This document shows positions 1 through 7,929 of a DNA stretch of 64,000 nucleotides, in pieces. The translations under genes were made by a program, and so were the position numbers. Source of the DNA: an uncultured Paracoccaceae bacterium. GTDB taxonomy: Bacteria; Pseudomonadota; Alphaproteobacteria; Rhodobacterales; Rhodobacteraceae. Position 1 is the first letter of the stretch; each line of letters opens with the position of its first letter. The notes under the pieces are model-generated. The model was not told the DNA's origin. It saw nothing but the letters and a program-made list of their open reading frames with translations, and did no database searches. Location of the stretch: positions 1 to 64,000 of the forward strand of contig CANLND010000007.1 of NCBI GenBank assembly GCA_947492585.1, written 5' to 3'.

Positions 1-270
1 GATCAGACATGTTCACCGCTCGTTTTTCCGAACCGTGAATCATAAAGCCCAACGGAAATCAATGGGTCCTGACCCTAAAGTTCAAGAATAGTTTGCAAAT
101 AGCATTCTTTTGACTGTGACAAGTGCTAAATCGGCATATTGCCACAAACTGACTTTTTCGAACACCGACGTCACCCAACTAGCAAGAGTCTCAGCACAAA
201 TCCCCGCCCATCCCTCAACCTCACAACTTTCCCACTTGACCTACCCGCTCCCGATGTCAAGAACAACGCC
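1..270. other. Left-edge intergenic region upstream of alr
   Basis: No supportable gene is seen here. Short open frames that run in from the left edge stop at 38, 45 and 91 and resemble nothing I recognise. An ATG on the minus strand at 8-10 could begin a divergent gene, but only three codons lie in the window. A TTGACT at 110-115 looks like a -35 element, but no convincing -10 follows at the right spacing. The alr frame is open back to about 139, but the residues before 271 do not look like alanine racemase. Confidence 0.4.
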
Positions 271-1308
271 ATGAGTACGGCAAAGTTGAAAATTGATCTG
301 GACGCGTTGGTCACCAACTGGCGCTCCTTGGACGCAAAAACCAATTGCGAAACCGCCGCAGTGGTCAAAGCCAATGGCTATGGCCTTGATGCTGGCCGCG
401 TTGGCAAAGCCTTGGCAAATGCGGGCGCACGAAATTTCTTTGTGGCCGCCGCCGAAGAAGGCGTCGCCCTGCGGCGCGCCATTGGCGAAGGCCCCGGCAT
501 CTCGGTGTTTTCCGGCCACATGGACGGCGACACCAAACTGCTGAAAGAGTTCCATCTGACCCCGATGTTGAACTCGCTGGATCAACTGCTGCGGCATTTC
601 GAAGCCTTGCCCGGACACCCCTTTGGTATTCAGCTCGACACCGGTATGAACCGTCTGGGCATGGAGGCCGGGGAATGGGCTGCTGTGGCGGAAATCGCTC
701 TTGGCCAAGGTCCGGTCCTGTTGATGTCACATCTGGCCTGTGCCGATGACCCCAACCACCCGATGAACGCGCATCAGTTGCAGGTCTTCCACGAGCTGAC
801 CGACGGTATTGAAGTGCCCCGCTCGCTGGCGGCCACCGGGGGGCTGTTGCTGGGGCCCAAATACCACTTTGATTTATGTCGCCCCGGAATTGGGCTGTAT
901 GGTGGCGCTCCTTATAGTGATGCCATGCCGGTGGTCACGCTGGACCTACCGGTCATTCAGGTACGGGATGTGCTGGCGGGCGAAACGGTTGGCTATAGCA
1001 ACGCATGGACCGCAAAACGCGACGCGCGTGTGGCGACGGTTGCGGCCGGCTACGCCGATGGTCTGATCCGCGCCATGGGCAATGGCGGCATTCGCGCCTT
1101 TGCGGGCAAAACGCCCTGTCCGGTTGTTGGACGCGTTTCGATGGACCTCATCACGATTGACGTGACCGATCTGGACGACGTGCCCGCCACCCTGACACTG
1201 ATCAACGAAAAACAAACCGTGGATGTGGTGGCCGATGCCGCCGGGACCATTGGTTATGAAATCCTGACCTCCATGGGGCACCGTTATGCCCGCACCTATA
1301 AGGGCTGA
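271..1308 (+). CDS. alr: Alanine racemase
   Basis: PLP-dependent racemase that converts L-alanine to D-alanine for peptidoglycan in the cytoplasm. The ATG at 271 starts a protein of 345 residues, slightly short for the family. The PLP lysine lies in VVKANGYG (Lys33), and a GYSNAW segment around Tyr242 matches the position of the second catalytic base. The fold is an N-terminal TIM barrel followed by a C-terminal beta domain with GRVSMDL. A longer open frame reaches upstream to 139, but those residues do not look conserved, so 271 is preferred. It is followed after 9 bases by the MlaE-type permease, so the two may be co-transcribed. Confidence 0.95.
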   Translation: MSTAKLKIDLDALVTNWRSLDAKTNCETAAVVKANGYGLDAGRVGKALANAGARNFFVAAAEEGVALRRAIGEGPGISVFSGHMDGDTKLLKEFHLTPMLNSLDQLLRHFEALPGHPFGIQLDTGMNRLGMEAGEWAAVAEIALGQGPVLLMSHLACADDPNHPMNAHQLQVFHELTDGIEVPRSLAATGGLLLGPKYHFDLCRPGIGLYGGAPYSDAMPVVTLDLPVIQVRDVLAGETVGYSNAWTAKRDARVATVAAGYADGLIRAMGNGGIRAFAGKTPCPVVGRVSMDLITIDVTDLDDVPATLTLINEKQTVDVVADAAGTIGYEILTSMGHRYARTYKG

Positions 1309-1317
1309 TCCCTGCTG

Positions 1318-2100
1318 ATGTCTCCGCTTACGCTTTTGGCTCGTCTGGGCCGCTCTACCTTGGCGGCCCTTGCGGCTGTTGGTCGTGTTGTCCTGTTTGC
1401 GGCGTCCACGTTTAGCCACATGTTACGCCCGCCGTTTTACCCGCGCGAGTTTTTGATTGCGCTGCTGAACGTGGGCTGGCTGTCGTTGCCTGTGGTGGGT
1501 CTGACAGCGGTGTTCACTGGTGGCGCACTGGCGTTGCAAATCTATTCCGGTGGTGCACGGTTCAACGCCGAAGCGGTGGTGCCACAGATTGTTGCCATCG
1601 GTATGGTCCGCGAACTGGGCCCCGTGCTAGCGGGTCTGATGATCGCCGCACGCGTGACCTCTTCGATAGCGGCGGAAATCGCCACCATGAAAGTGACCGA
1701 GCAGATCGACGCGCTGGTCACCCTGTCGACCCATCCAATGAAATATCTCGTCGCCCCGCGTGTGCTGGCGGCCCTCCTGACGGTTCCCGCACTGGTAGCC
1801 GTGGGCGACATCATCGGCATTGCAGGCGGATATGTGGTGTCCACCCAAAGCCTTGGATTTAACCCTGCCGCATATCTCAAAAACACCGTTGATTTCCTTG
1901 AACTGCGCGATGTTATTTCCTCCCTGTGCAAAGGCGCAGCCTTTGGCACCATTGCCGCCATCATGGGGTGCTATTACGGCATGACGTCGGGCCGCGGAGC
2001 CCAAGGCGTCGGCCGTGCCACCAAAGGCTCGGTTGAAGCTGCGGCCGTATTGATCTTGGCCGCCAACTTTGCACTTACCGGGGTGTTCTTTTCGCTATGA
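1318..2100 (+). CDS. MlaE-family ABC transporter permease
   Basis: Inner-membrane permease of the MlaE family (260 residues), which in characterised systems moves phospholipids between inner and outer membranes of Gram-negative cells. The hydrophobic segments and the conserved cytoplasmic stretch ELGPVLAGLMIAARVTSS followed by AEIATMKVTEQIDAL are the family signature. It overlaps the downstream ATPase by four bases (ATGA), which implies translational coupling. No MCE-domain (MlaD) or periplasmic MlaC gene is adjacent, so the rest of the transporter must be elsewhere or the substrate may differ. The start has only a weak ribosome binding site. Confidence 0.9.
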   Translation: MSPLTLLARLGRSTLAALAAVGRVVLFAASTFSHMLRPPFYPREFLIALLNVGWLSLPVVGLTAVFTGGALALQIYSGGARFNAEAVVPQIVAIGMVRELGPVLAGLMIAARVTSSIAAEIATMKVTEQIDALVTLSTHPMKYLVAPRVLAALLTVPALVAVGDIIGIAGGYVVSTQSLGFNPAAYLKNTVDFLELRDVISSLCKGAAFGTIAAIMGCYYGMTSGRGAQGVGRATKGSVEAAAVLILAANFALTGVFFSL

Positions 2101-2843
2101 TCCGATTGCAAAACGTCCATAAATCCTTTGGTGACAACACCGTCCTGCGGGGCCTCTCGCTCGAGATCCCCAAGGGCACATCGATGGTGATCATCGGCGG
2201 CTCCGGCACCGGGAAATCCGTGGCGCTGAAATCCGTCCTTGGCCTGATCCAGCCCGACAGTGGTGAAATTCACGTTGATGGCAAGCCCGCCCATCAGGGC
2301 GATCGCGATGCCTTTTTGGCGCGCTTTGGCATGTTGTTTCAGGGCGCTGCCCTGTTTGATTCCCTGCCCGTCTGGCAAAACGTTGCCTTCCGCCTGCTGC
2401 GCGGATCGCTCAAACGTCCCAAGGACGAAGCCCGCGCCATCGCCATTGAAAAACTGCGGCGCGTGGGCCTAAAGGCCGACGTCGCCGACCGCCTGCCCGC
2501 CGAACTGTCCGGAGGTATGCAAAAACGTGTGGGTCTGGCCCGCGCCATCGCTGCCGACCCCGAGATCATCTTTTTTGATGAACCCACCACCGGTTTGGAT
2601 CCAATCATGTCCGGCGTCATCAACGACCTGATCCGCGAAATCGTCGTGGAAATGGGCGCCACCGCCATGACCATCACCCACGACATGACTTCAGTCCGCG
2701 CCATCGCCGACAATGTCGCCATGCTGCACGAAGGCGTGATCAAATGGACCGGCCCTGTCGCGGACATGGACACCTCGGGCGATCCCCATCTGGACCAATT
2801 CATCCACGGCCGCGCCGACGGCCCAATTGAGGCGGTGCGATAA
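2097..2843 (+). CDS. MlaF-like ABC transporter ATP-binding protein
   Basis: ATPase partner of the preceding MlaE-type permease (248 residues). Walker A is GGSGTGKSV near residue 37, the signature is LSGGMQKRVGLARA, and Walker B is IIFFDEPTTGLDP, followed by the H-loop ITHD. The LSGGMQKR form of the signature is typical of the MlaF/Ttg2A group. The four-base overlap with the permease places both in one operon with alr. It probably energises lipid transport that maintains outer-membrane asymmetry; that role is taken from the family, not shown here. Confidence 0.92.
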   Translation: MIRLQNVHKSFGDNTVLRGLSLEIPKGTSMVIIGGSGTGKSVALKSVLGLIQPDSGEIHVDGKPAHQGDRDAFLARFGMLFQGAALFDSLPVWQNVAFRLLRGSLKRPKDEARAIAIEKLRRVGLKADVADRLPAELSGGMQKRVGLARAIAADPEIIFFDEPTTGLDPIMSGVINDLIREIVVEMGATAMTITHDMTSVRAIADNVAMLHEGVIKWTGPVADMDTSGDPHLDQFIHGRADGPIEAVR

Positions 2844-2984
2844 CCCACAAACAGGACTTATTGTAGCGCCTGCTCTTTTTCTTGCCCCGTGTCTCCTTAT
2901 TTTGAAGAGATCACAGCCTATAAAACTACGCCTATTTTCTGCGTATGAGTGACGCTCTCCTGGCCTTTTTTCTGAGGTAACATT

Positions 2985-3689
2985 GTGAATTCTCAAATCG
3001 TCTTGAGCGATATTATTGGTGCCATTCTTGCACCTATTGTCGAAGCCATTCTCACCTTGGTGGCCGGCATACTGTCGTTTGTTGCTGAACTTCTATTACC
3101 ATTTTTCATGCCCGTGTTCGAAGCCATCGCCTTCGCATTGGCCGCGGTGCTGTTTTTCATCCAAAGCCTGATCTGGGGCACACTTACTGCGCTCGGGCTG
3201 GCGTGGAGCGCGCGCGGCCTGTCATATGCCGCCGCTGTCCTGTCAGCCGTTTGTTTCGTCTACCTGCTCGCAATGATCACCCATCCGATGCTATGGGAGG
3301 GACGTGCATCAAGTGCCGTCTATTTCCCGCAAACAGCGGTGCACTCGGCGTTGATCACGGCTCCGCTCAGCCTGCTGCTGGCATGGATGCTTTATGAAAG
3401 CCCTGAGGACAGAAAAACACGCCGCGATGCCCCAAGACCAGCCAAGGCCCCGCGATCAAAACGTCACAAAACCGCAGTGCGGTTGGTGATCATTGCTCTG
3501 TTTTCTATTGGGGGCTTTATTGGGTGGTCACAGTTCCAATCCACAGAAGAAAAAACTCTCCCCCCCTGCTCCACCGCGGGACAGCTGCGCGCAGTTGCCT
3601 CAGGGTACCTGAGCAACAAAGGCCATGAGACCACTGCCGGTATTGTAAAATCAAAAGACTGCACAACACGCCACGTCCAACAACATTAG
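2985..3689 (+). CDS. Hypothetical multi-pass membrane protein
   Basis: Protein of 234 residues that I do not recognise. It begins with GTG, supported by GAGG seven bases upstream. Residues 5-60 are almost continuously hydrophobic, and further membrane segments lie near 75-105, 120-135 and 168-185. A lysine/arginine-rich loop (about 143-165) separates them, and the polar C-terminal tail of about 45 residues has two cysteines. It is followed after 9 bases by a PqiA-like membrane protein on the same strand, which suggests a two-gene envelope unit. No enzymatic motif is visible. Confidence 0.75.
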   Translation: MNSQIVLSDIIGAILAPIVEAILTLVAGILSFVAELLLPFFMPVFEAIAFALAAVLFFIQSLIWGTLTALGLAWSARGLSYAAAVLSAVCFVYLLAMITHPMLWEGRASSAVYFPQTAVHSALITAPLSLLLAWMLYESPEDRKTRRDAPRPAKAPRSKRHKTAVRLVIIALFSIGGFIGWSQFQSTEEKTLPPCSTAGQLRAVASGYLSNKGHETTAGIVKSKDCTTRHVQQH

Positions 3690-3698
3690 AGAACAGAC

Positions 3699-4157
3699 AT
3701 GAACCAGACTGTCCTAAAATTCATCACCCTCTCTATGCTGGTGCTCTACCCCATCGCCTGGTTCGCCCCGTTGATGCGCGCGGGCTTGTTGCCAATATTT
3801 GGCCTGTCAGAGATCTCCGTCGTAACCGGGCTGCAATCCCTGTGGGGCAGCGACGTCGTTCTGGCGCTTGTCGTCACCGCCTTTGCTATTTTTGCGCCGT
3901 TTCTGAAAACGATCGGCCTGATTTTGGTTCAATGGAAGCTCTTGGATTTTCGCGCGCTTCCGGTGCTGCATATTCTTGGCAAGCTGGCGATGGCTGATGT
4001 CTTTTTAATTGCCGTCTATATAACGCTAGCCAAAGGCATAGGTGTCGCAACTATCGAAACAGCATGGGGGCTTTATTTGTTTACAGGCTGCATTGTTGCG
4101 TCTCTGGCTCTTGGGATTGCCACAGAACATCCGAAGACCGCGACGCCCCAGGCGTAA
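3699..4157 (+). CDS. PqiA-domain (paraquat-inducible protein A-like) membrane protein
   Basis: Small integral membrane protein (152 residues) with four predicted hydrophobic helices. It resembles single-domain PqiA proteins: the stretch FLKTIGLILVQW followed by LGKLAMADVFLIAV matches the family pattern of a helix pair ending in W-SM-D/MADVF. PqiA/LetA proteins work with MCE proteins in intermembrane lipid transport in enterobacteria. Here it lies near an MlaE/MlaF-type pair, so a shared role in lipid traffic is plausible but not proven. A repeat element (4166-4225) starts just after the stop. Confidence 0.75.
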   Translation: MNQTVLKFITLSMLVLYPIAWFAPLMRAGLLPIFGLSEISVVTGLQSLWGSDVVLALVVTAFAIFAPFLKTIGLILVQWKLLDFRALPVLHILGKLAMADVFLIAVYITLAKGIGVATIETAWGLYLFTGCIVASLALGIATEHPKTATPQA

Positions 4158-4165
4158 GAAAGAAT

Positions 4166-4225
4166 GGGGGCTTTGCCCCCGGCCCTTTCAGGACCTCCCC
4201 CAGGGTATTTTGGCCAAAAAGAAGC
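4166..4225 (+). repeat. Intergenic repeat copy 1 (GC hairpin plus GGGTATTT...CCAAAAAGAAGC tail)
   Basis: A GGGGGC-TTT-GCCCCC hairpin (4166-4180) is followed by the tail GGGTATTT-TGG-CCAAAAAGAAGC ending at 4225. The same architecture recurs at 14481-14539, 18459-18510 (opposite strand) and 51650-51702. Here it lies directly 3' of the PqiA-like gene in the sense direction. It may act as a processing or termination site, or it may be a dispersed chromosomal repeat. Confidence 0.7.
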
Positions 4226-4359
4226 GCACCCGCACCGCGTCAGCGGTGCCATGCCCAACGGGGTCAGATCATCTATGATGATCGCAATCCGGGCGGGAGC
4301 ACGTGATGGGCCTGCAACTGCCTCTTGAACAAAACGGAAACATCTGCCAGAGCTTGGCC

Positions 4360-5724
4360 ATGGCAAAAACATCTTTCTCCTGCTCCGCCTGCGGGGCCTC
4401 TTTTTCGAAATGGTCCGGTCGCTGCGAAGGCTGCGGTGAGTGGAACACTATTGTCGAAGACAAAGGGCTGTCTTCGGGTGGGCCCGCCAAAAAATCACTG
4501 GGGCTCAAACGAGGACGCACGATCCCATTGAGCGATCTATCCACGCAGGAAGATCCGCCGCCACGCACATTGTCCGGCGTTGGCGAACTGGATCGGGTCT
4601 TGGGCGGCGGTCTCGTGGATGCCTCGGCTATATTGGTTGGCGGTGACCCTGGTATTGGGAAATCAACACTGCTGCTGCAAGCGGCGGCCCGCTTTGCCCG
4701 CAACGGGTTAAAGACCATCTATATCTCAGGTGAAGAAGCCTCTGCCCAGGTGCGCATGCGCGCGCAACGCTTGGGCTTGTCCTCCTCCCCTGTCATGTTG
4801 GGCGCTGAAACCAATCTGCGCGATATCCTCACCACGCTGGAAGCGGAAAAACCACAGCTTGCCATCATTGATTCTATCCAGACCATGTGGTCCGATCGCG
4901 TGGACAGCGCGCCGGGTTCAGTCAGTCAGGTGCGTGCCGCAGCGCATGAACTGACCACCTTTGCCAAAACCAATGGTATTTCCATTGTCATGGTTGGCCA
5001 TGTCACCAAGGAAGGCCAGATCGCGGGCCCGCGGGTGGTGGAACACATGGTCGACACCGTGCTGTATTTCGAAGGCGAGCGCGGCCACCAGTTCCGTATC
5101 CTGCGCGCGGTCAAAAATCGTTTTGGTCCCGCTGATGAAATTGGTGTCTTTGAAATGACCGGTCGCGGCCTCAGCGAGGTCACCAACCCATCGGCGCTGT
5201 TCCTGTCCGATCGTGGCGATCCTACGCCCGGTTCGGTTGTTTTTGCCGGCATCGAAGGCACGCGGCCCGTGTTGGTTGAAATGCAGGCGCTGGTCGCCCC
5301 CTCGCCCCATTCCCAACCGCGTCGCGCGGTGGTGGGCTGGGACAGCAGCAGATTGGCGATGATTCTTGCGGTGCTGGAAGCGCGCTGCGGCGTTCCGTTT
5401 GCCGGGCTGGATGTCTATCTGAATGTTGCAGGCGGCATGAAAATCTCAGAACCCGCGGCCGACCTGGCGGTTGCTGCCGCCCTTCTGAGTGCGCGTGAAG
5501 ACACGGCCTTGCCCAAAGACACGGTCATTTTTGGAGAAATCTCACTGTCTGGCGCCCTTCGACCTGCCCCACAGACCGAAAACCGGTTGAAAGAAGCTCA
5601 AAAACTTGGTTTCACCGCAGCGATTGCTCCAAGTGGCGGCAAATCCGTAACAATCCCTGGTCTCTCGTTACAGAAAACCAGCGATCTGGTGGGTTTTGTT
5701 GGCGAATACTTCGCAGCAGGATAA
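4360..5724 (+). CDS. radA: DNA repair protein RadA
   Basis: RecA-like ATPase that promotes branch migration during homologous recombination, acting on DNA in the cytoplasm. From the ATG at 4360 the protein has 454 residues. A C4 zinc finger (Cys8, Cys11, Cys22, Cys25) comes first, then Walker A GGDPGIGKST (about 94-103), the RadA-specific KNRFG motif, and a C-terminal Lon-protease-like domain with GLDVYLNVAGG. The frame is open back to 4303, but the family normally begins MAKxxxxF/YxCxxCG, so the internal ATG was chosen. cvpA and purF follow on the same strand, a neighbourhood common in this family. Confidence 0.96.
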   Translation: MAKTSFSCSACGASFSKWSGRCEGCGEWNTIVEDKGLSSGGPAKKSLGLKRGRTIPLSDLSTQEDPPPRTLSGVGELDRVLGGGLVDASAILVGGDPGIGKSTLLLQAAARFARNGLKTIYISGEEASAQVRMRAQRLGLSSSPVMLGAETNLRDILTTLEAEKPQLAIIDSIQTMWSDRVDSAPGSVSQVRAAAHELTTFAKTNGISIVMVGHVTKEGQIAGPRVVEHMVDTVLYFEGERGHQFRILRAVKNRFGPADEIGVFEMTGRGLSEVTNPSALFLSDRGDPTPGSVVFAGIEGTRPVLVEMQALVAPSPHSQPRRAVVGWDSSRLAMILAVLEARCGVPFAGLDVYLNVAGGMKISEPAADLAVAAALLSAREDTALPKDTVIFGEISLSGALRPAPQTENRLKEAQKLGFTAAIAPSGGKSVTIPGLSLQKTSDLVGFVGEYFAAG

Positions 5725-5762
5725 AGTCGCGACAAATTTTAAGCAGAATACAGGCGAGGACC

Positions 5763-6314
5763 ATGGAAGGTTTCACCATTGTTGACGGGGGCGTTGCCCT
5801 AGTCATTATCGTTTCAGCGTTGCTAGCATACTCGCGAGGGTTCGTTCGCGAAGCCATGGCCATTGCCGGGTGGATTGCATCCGCGGTGTTGGCATTTTTC
5901 TTTGCACCACAGGCAGAACCCCTGATGGCCGAAATTCCGGTCATTGGTGAATTCATCGAAGATTGCGAACCATCGATCATCGTCGCATTTTGTGGAATTC
6001 TGGCCCTGGCCCTGGTGGTGGCGGCCTTCTTCACGCCCTTGTTTTCCACGCTGGTGCAACGCTCTTTTTTGGGTGGACTGGATCAGGGCGTCGGCTTCTT
6101 CTTTGGCGTGTTACGCGGCATTCTTTTGGTCGCCATTGGCTTCTTTCTCTATAACGTCGTGATGACCGGGCAGAGCTTTACGATTGTTGACGACAGCCGC
6201 TCGGCCGTGGTGTTTGAACGGATGATCGGCAAGATCGAAGATCGCAACCCCGAGGACGCCTTGGGCTGGGTCACTCAGAAATACGAAGGTCTGATGGGAC
6301 ACTGCGAACAATAA
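5763..6314 (+). CDS. cvpA: CvpA family membrane protein
   Basis: Inner-membrane protein of 183 residues related to colicin V production protein. Four hydrophobic segments lie at about 6-25, 28-48, 66-88 and 108-130, with the family-typical SRGFVREAM after the first helix and GGLDQGVGFFFGVLRG before the last. CvpA proteins are linked to envelope homeostasis, and the gene is commonly near purF, as here. A strong terminator follows at 6347-6368, closing the transcription unit that begins upstream with alr or radA. Confidence 0.92.
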   Translation: MEGFTIVDGGVALVIIVSALLAYSRGFVREAMAIAGWIASAVLAFFFAPQAEPLMAEIPVIGEFIEDCEPSIIVAFCGILALALVVAAFFTPLFSTLVQRSFLGGLDQGVGFFFGVLRGILLVAIGFFLYNVVMTGQSFTIVDDSRSAVVFERMIGKIEDRNPEDALGWVTQKYEGLMGHCEQ

Positions 6315-6346
6315 ATCGCCCCAATTGCACCGCGAGACACGAGACA

Positions 6347-6368
6347 GGCGCCCCTTGGGCGCCTTTTT
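6347..6368 (+). terminator. Factor-independent terminator after cvpA
   Basis: A perfect seven-base stem GGCGCCC/GGGCGCC with a three-base loop is followed directly by TTTTT. It lies 33 bases after the cvpA stop on the same strand. Confidence 0.9.
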
Positions 6369-6688
6369 CATTTAAAATCAAAGACCTTCCAAACCAACAG
6401 CGTGCACCTTAACCCACCTTAACACCCGCCGCCGACAATTAACCATTTGTTAACGTTCGAAAAATTGATTCTCAACGGCGGTGCGTCCAGCGCGTCAAAC
6501 AAGCGAATTTTGTTAACAATTTGTATTTTTCGCCCTGCAAAGGTTAACAATACGGGCAAAAATGCCTGTCTTTTTCTTAAAAACGTACAAATTCCAAATT
6601 GGCCGCAAGGCTGCCCCATTTTCGGCCCAATTCAGACGGCACATAGGCTCAACACCACCGAGCACACACTCTCAGAAGGGACGCCACA
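6369..6688. other. AT-rich intergenic region with TTAAC half-sites
   Basis: This 320-base stretch upstream of the Hint gene is clearly more AT-rich than its surroundings and holds several TTAAC/GTTAAC words (near 6409, 6419, 6439, 6450, 6513 and 6550). One pair forms a full CtrA-type site at 6439-6454. The pair at 6409/6419 has a six-base instead of a seven-base spacer. An open frame at 6447-6866 crosses it but looks non-coding. It is best read as a regulatory region. Confidence 0.5.
6439..6454. promoter_or_regulatory. Putative CtrA binding site
   Basis: The sequence TTAACCATTTGTTAAC is an exact TTAA-N7-TTAAC match to the alphaproteobacterial CtrA box. In Rhodobacterales, CtrA controls motility, gene transfer agent and related late genes. 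The site lies about 235 bases upstream of the Hint-domain gene at 6689. Extra TTAAC half-sites surround it. Binding is inferred only. Confidence 0.55.
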
Positions 6689-7369
6689 ATGCTTCTGGAT
6701 CACACAACCGCCTTTACCGACTACCAGCCTGCAGATTTCATGGCTGATTTTCCTTTCGCCGCAGTCACCTCCGCGCCCAAGCGCACACTGCGTCCAAAGA
6801 CCGGTGGTTTTCTACCAGCCACATTGGTGGAAACAGATGCAGGGTTTGTGCAGGTCCGCAGCCTGAAAACAGGTGACAAGCTGTACACCCTTGATGGTGG
6901 GTGCCAAGAAGTGCGCAGCGTCAAACATTCAGTGCCCCGCCTGACCGCGATGATGCACGTGCCCGCCGGTGCACTGGGCAATGACCGCGATCTCGATTTG
7001 CCTGCCGACCAATTGGTGGCGCTGGACATGGACGCCGCTGAAACCCTCTTTGACATGCCGGTTGTGGTGGCCAAACTTGTCGCTTTGGCGGGTTACAACG
7101 GGATCACACCCGCCCTGCCGCAGCGTATGGCGCGGGTTCACATTGAATTTGACGAAGAAGAGCTGATCTGGGCTGAATGTGGGATGCTGATGCAGGCCGG
7201 TGATGTTCAGGCCGACACCGCCTTTTACCAGCTCACCCTCACCGAAGCGCGGACCCTGCTCGCGCAGAACGAAGCCCGCAGCCTGCCCCGCTGTGATGCA
7301 GCCGTCTTGCCCAGCCCGTTGGCTGATATTTTCCGCCCCCAAATGCCCCCGGCTCCCATGGCGGCCTAA
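6689..7369 (+). CDS. Degenerate Hint (hedgehog/intein) domain protein
   Basis: Protein of 226 residues. It starts at the ATG at 6689 with AAGGGA upstream, and the Hint-like region begins near residue 33 (GGFLPATLV), then VRSLKTGDKLYTLDGG. In normal Hint_2 proteins this block reads CFTPGT, so the splicing cysteine is Gly here. The later SP-HR block is replaced by PADQLVALD, which loses the histidine. Self-cleavage is therefore unlikely, and the fold may be kept as a structural or binding module. No signal peptide is seen. A CtrA box lies upstream and a terminator follows at 7391. Function unknown. Confidence 0.8.
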   Translation: MLLDHTTAFTDYQPADFMADFPFAAVTSAPKRTLRPKTGGFLPATLVETDAGFVQVRSLKTGDKLYTLDGGCQEVRSVKHSVPRLTAMMHVPAGALGNDRDLDLPADQLVALDMDAAETLFDMPVVVAKLVALAGYNGITPALPQRMARVHIEFDEEELIWAECGMLMQAGDVQADTAFYQLTLTEARTLLAQNEARSLPRCDAAVLPSPLADIFRPQMPPAPMAA

Positions 7370-7390
7370 CCCCCAATACGCCCCCCTTAT

Positions 7391-7417
7391 GGCCCGCCAC
7401 TGTGCGGGCCTTTTTTT
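7391..7417 (+). terminator. Factor-independent terminator after Hint gene
   Basis: The stem GGCCCGC/GCGGGCC with a six-base loop is followed by seven T residues. It begins 22 bases after the stop of the Hint-domain gene. Confidence 0.92.
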
Positions 7418-7475
7418 ATGCGCCGATGATGAGGACTGAAGTGTGATCCTTTGATGACAGGGCGCATTATTCGTT

Positions 7476-7844
7476 TTATGTGGGGGCAACCACTTTCCTA
7501 ACGGATTCGGAGCCCGCTGCGACCGCGATGCCGAACATGACCTGCAAAATATATCCTGCCCATACGGGCATGCCTGTCCTGACCACCTCATTATCTGGCT
7601 GGTCCTGAAAGGATACTCTCGTGGCGTTGCGTACATCTAACATCTCCGGGACACATCGACCCTGCGATTTCACACGCTCTACATGGTCAATTGTGTCTGC
7701 CGCGCCGTTTCCGATCTGGAACACCACACCGCTCCTCTGCCCCCAGAGGACCCTGAACAAACTTTGAACGGGGTCGTGATCCGCAGGTTTTCTCTTTGTG
7801 CACCTGACATCAACACCCGCCTCGTTCACCGCTAGCCATTTCAT
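7476..7844 (-). CDS. Possible hypothetical protein (orphan ORF)
   Basis: A minus-strand frame of 122 codons from the ATG at 7844 (open to a GTG at 7868) lies in the 560-base gap between the Hint gene and purF. I recognise no domain. The frame is rich in AGG and AGA codons, which neighbouring genes avoid, so it may be horizontally acquired, decaying or simply non-coding. AAGG lies close before the ATG. It has no partner gene and runs antisense to the purF leader. The rest of the gap holds no other feature I can support. Confidence 0.3.
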   Translation of the reverse strand: MKWLAVNEAGVDVRCTKRKPADHDPVQSLFRVLWGQRSGVVFQIGNGAADTIDHVERVKSQGRCVPEMLDVRNATRVSFQDQPDNEVVRTGMPVWAGYILQVMFGIAVAAGSESVRKVVAPT

Positions 7845-7929
7845 GTGCCTTAGGGCAGATGACACCACAACGAAGATGACCTGCGCCGCCGATGAACCGG
7901 CCGCGCTTCACTGGAATTGGAGCCACTTT

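Noticed and set aside
1-138. Partial coding sequence at the left edge
   Set aside because: Plus frames stop within 91 bases and resemble no known C-terminus; the minus ATG at 8-10 leaves only three codons.
4042-4306. Short plus-strand frames across the 3' end of the PqiA-like gene
   Set aside because: They read through the intergenic repeat, and the residues differ from any known protein.
6409-6423. Second CtrA site (TTAA-CCCACC-TTAAC)
   Set aside because: The spacer is six rather than seven bases, so it does not meet the consensus.
6447-6866. Plus-strand frame overlapping the start of the Hint gene
   Set aside because: It runs through an AT-rich regulatory region with the CtrA box and overlaps the better supported Hint gene in another frame.
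7760-7800. TTGAAC as a -35 element of a purF promoter
   Set aside because: No -10-like hexamer is found 16-19 bases downstream.
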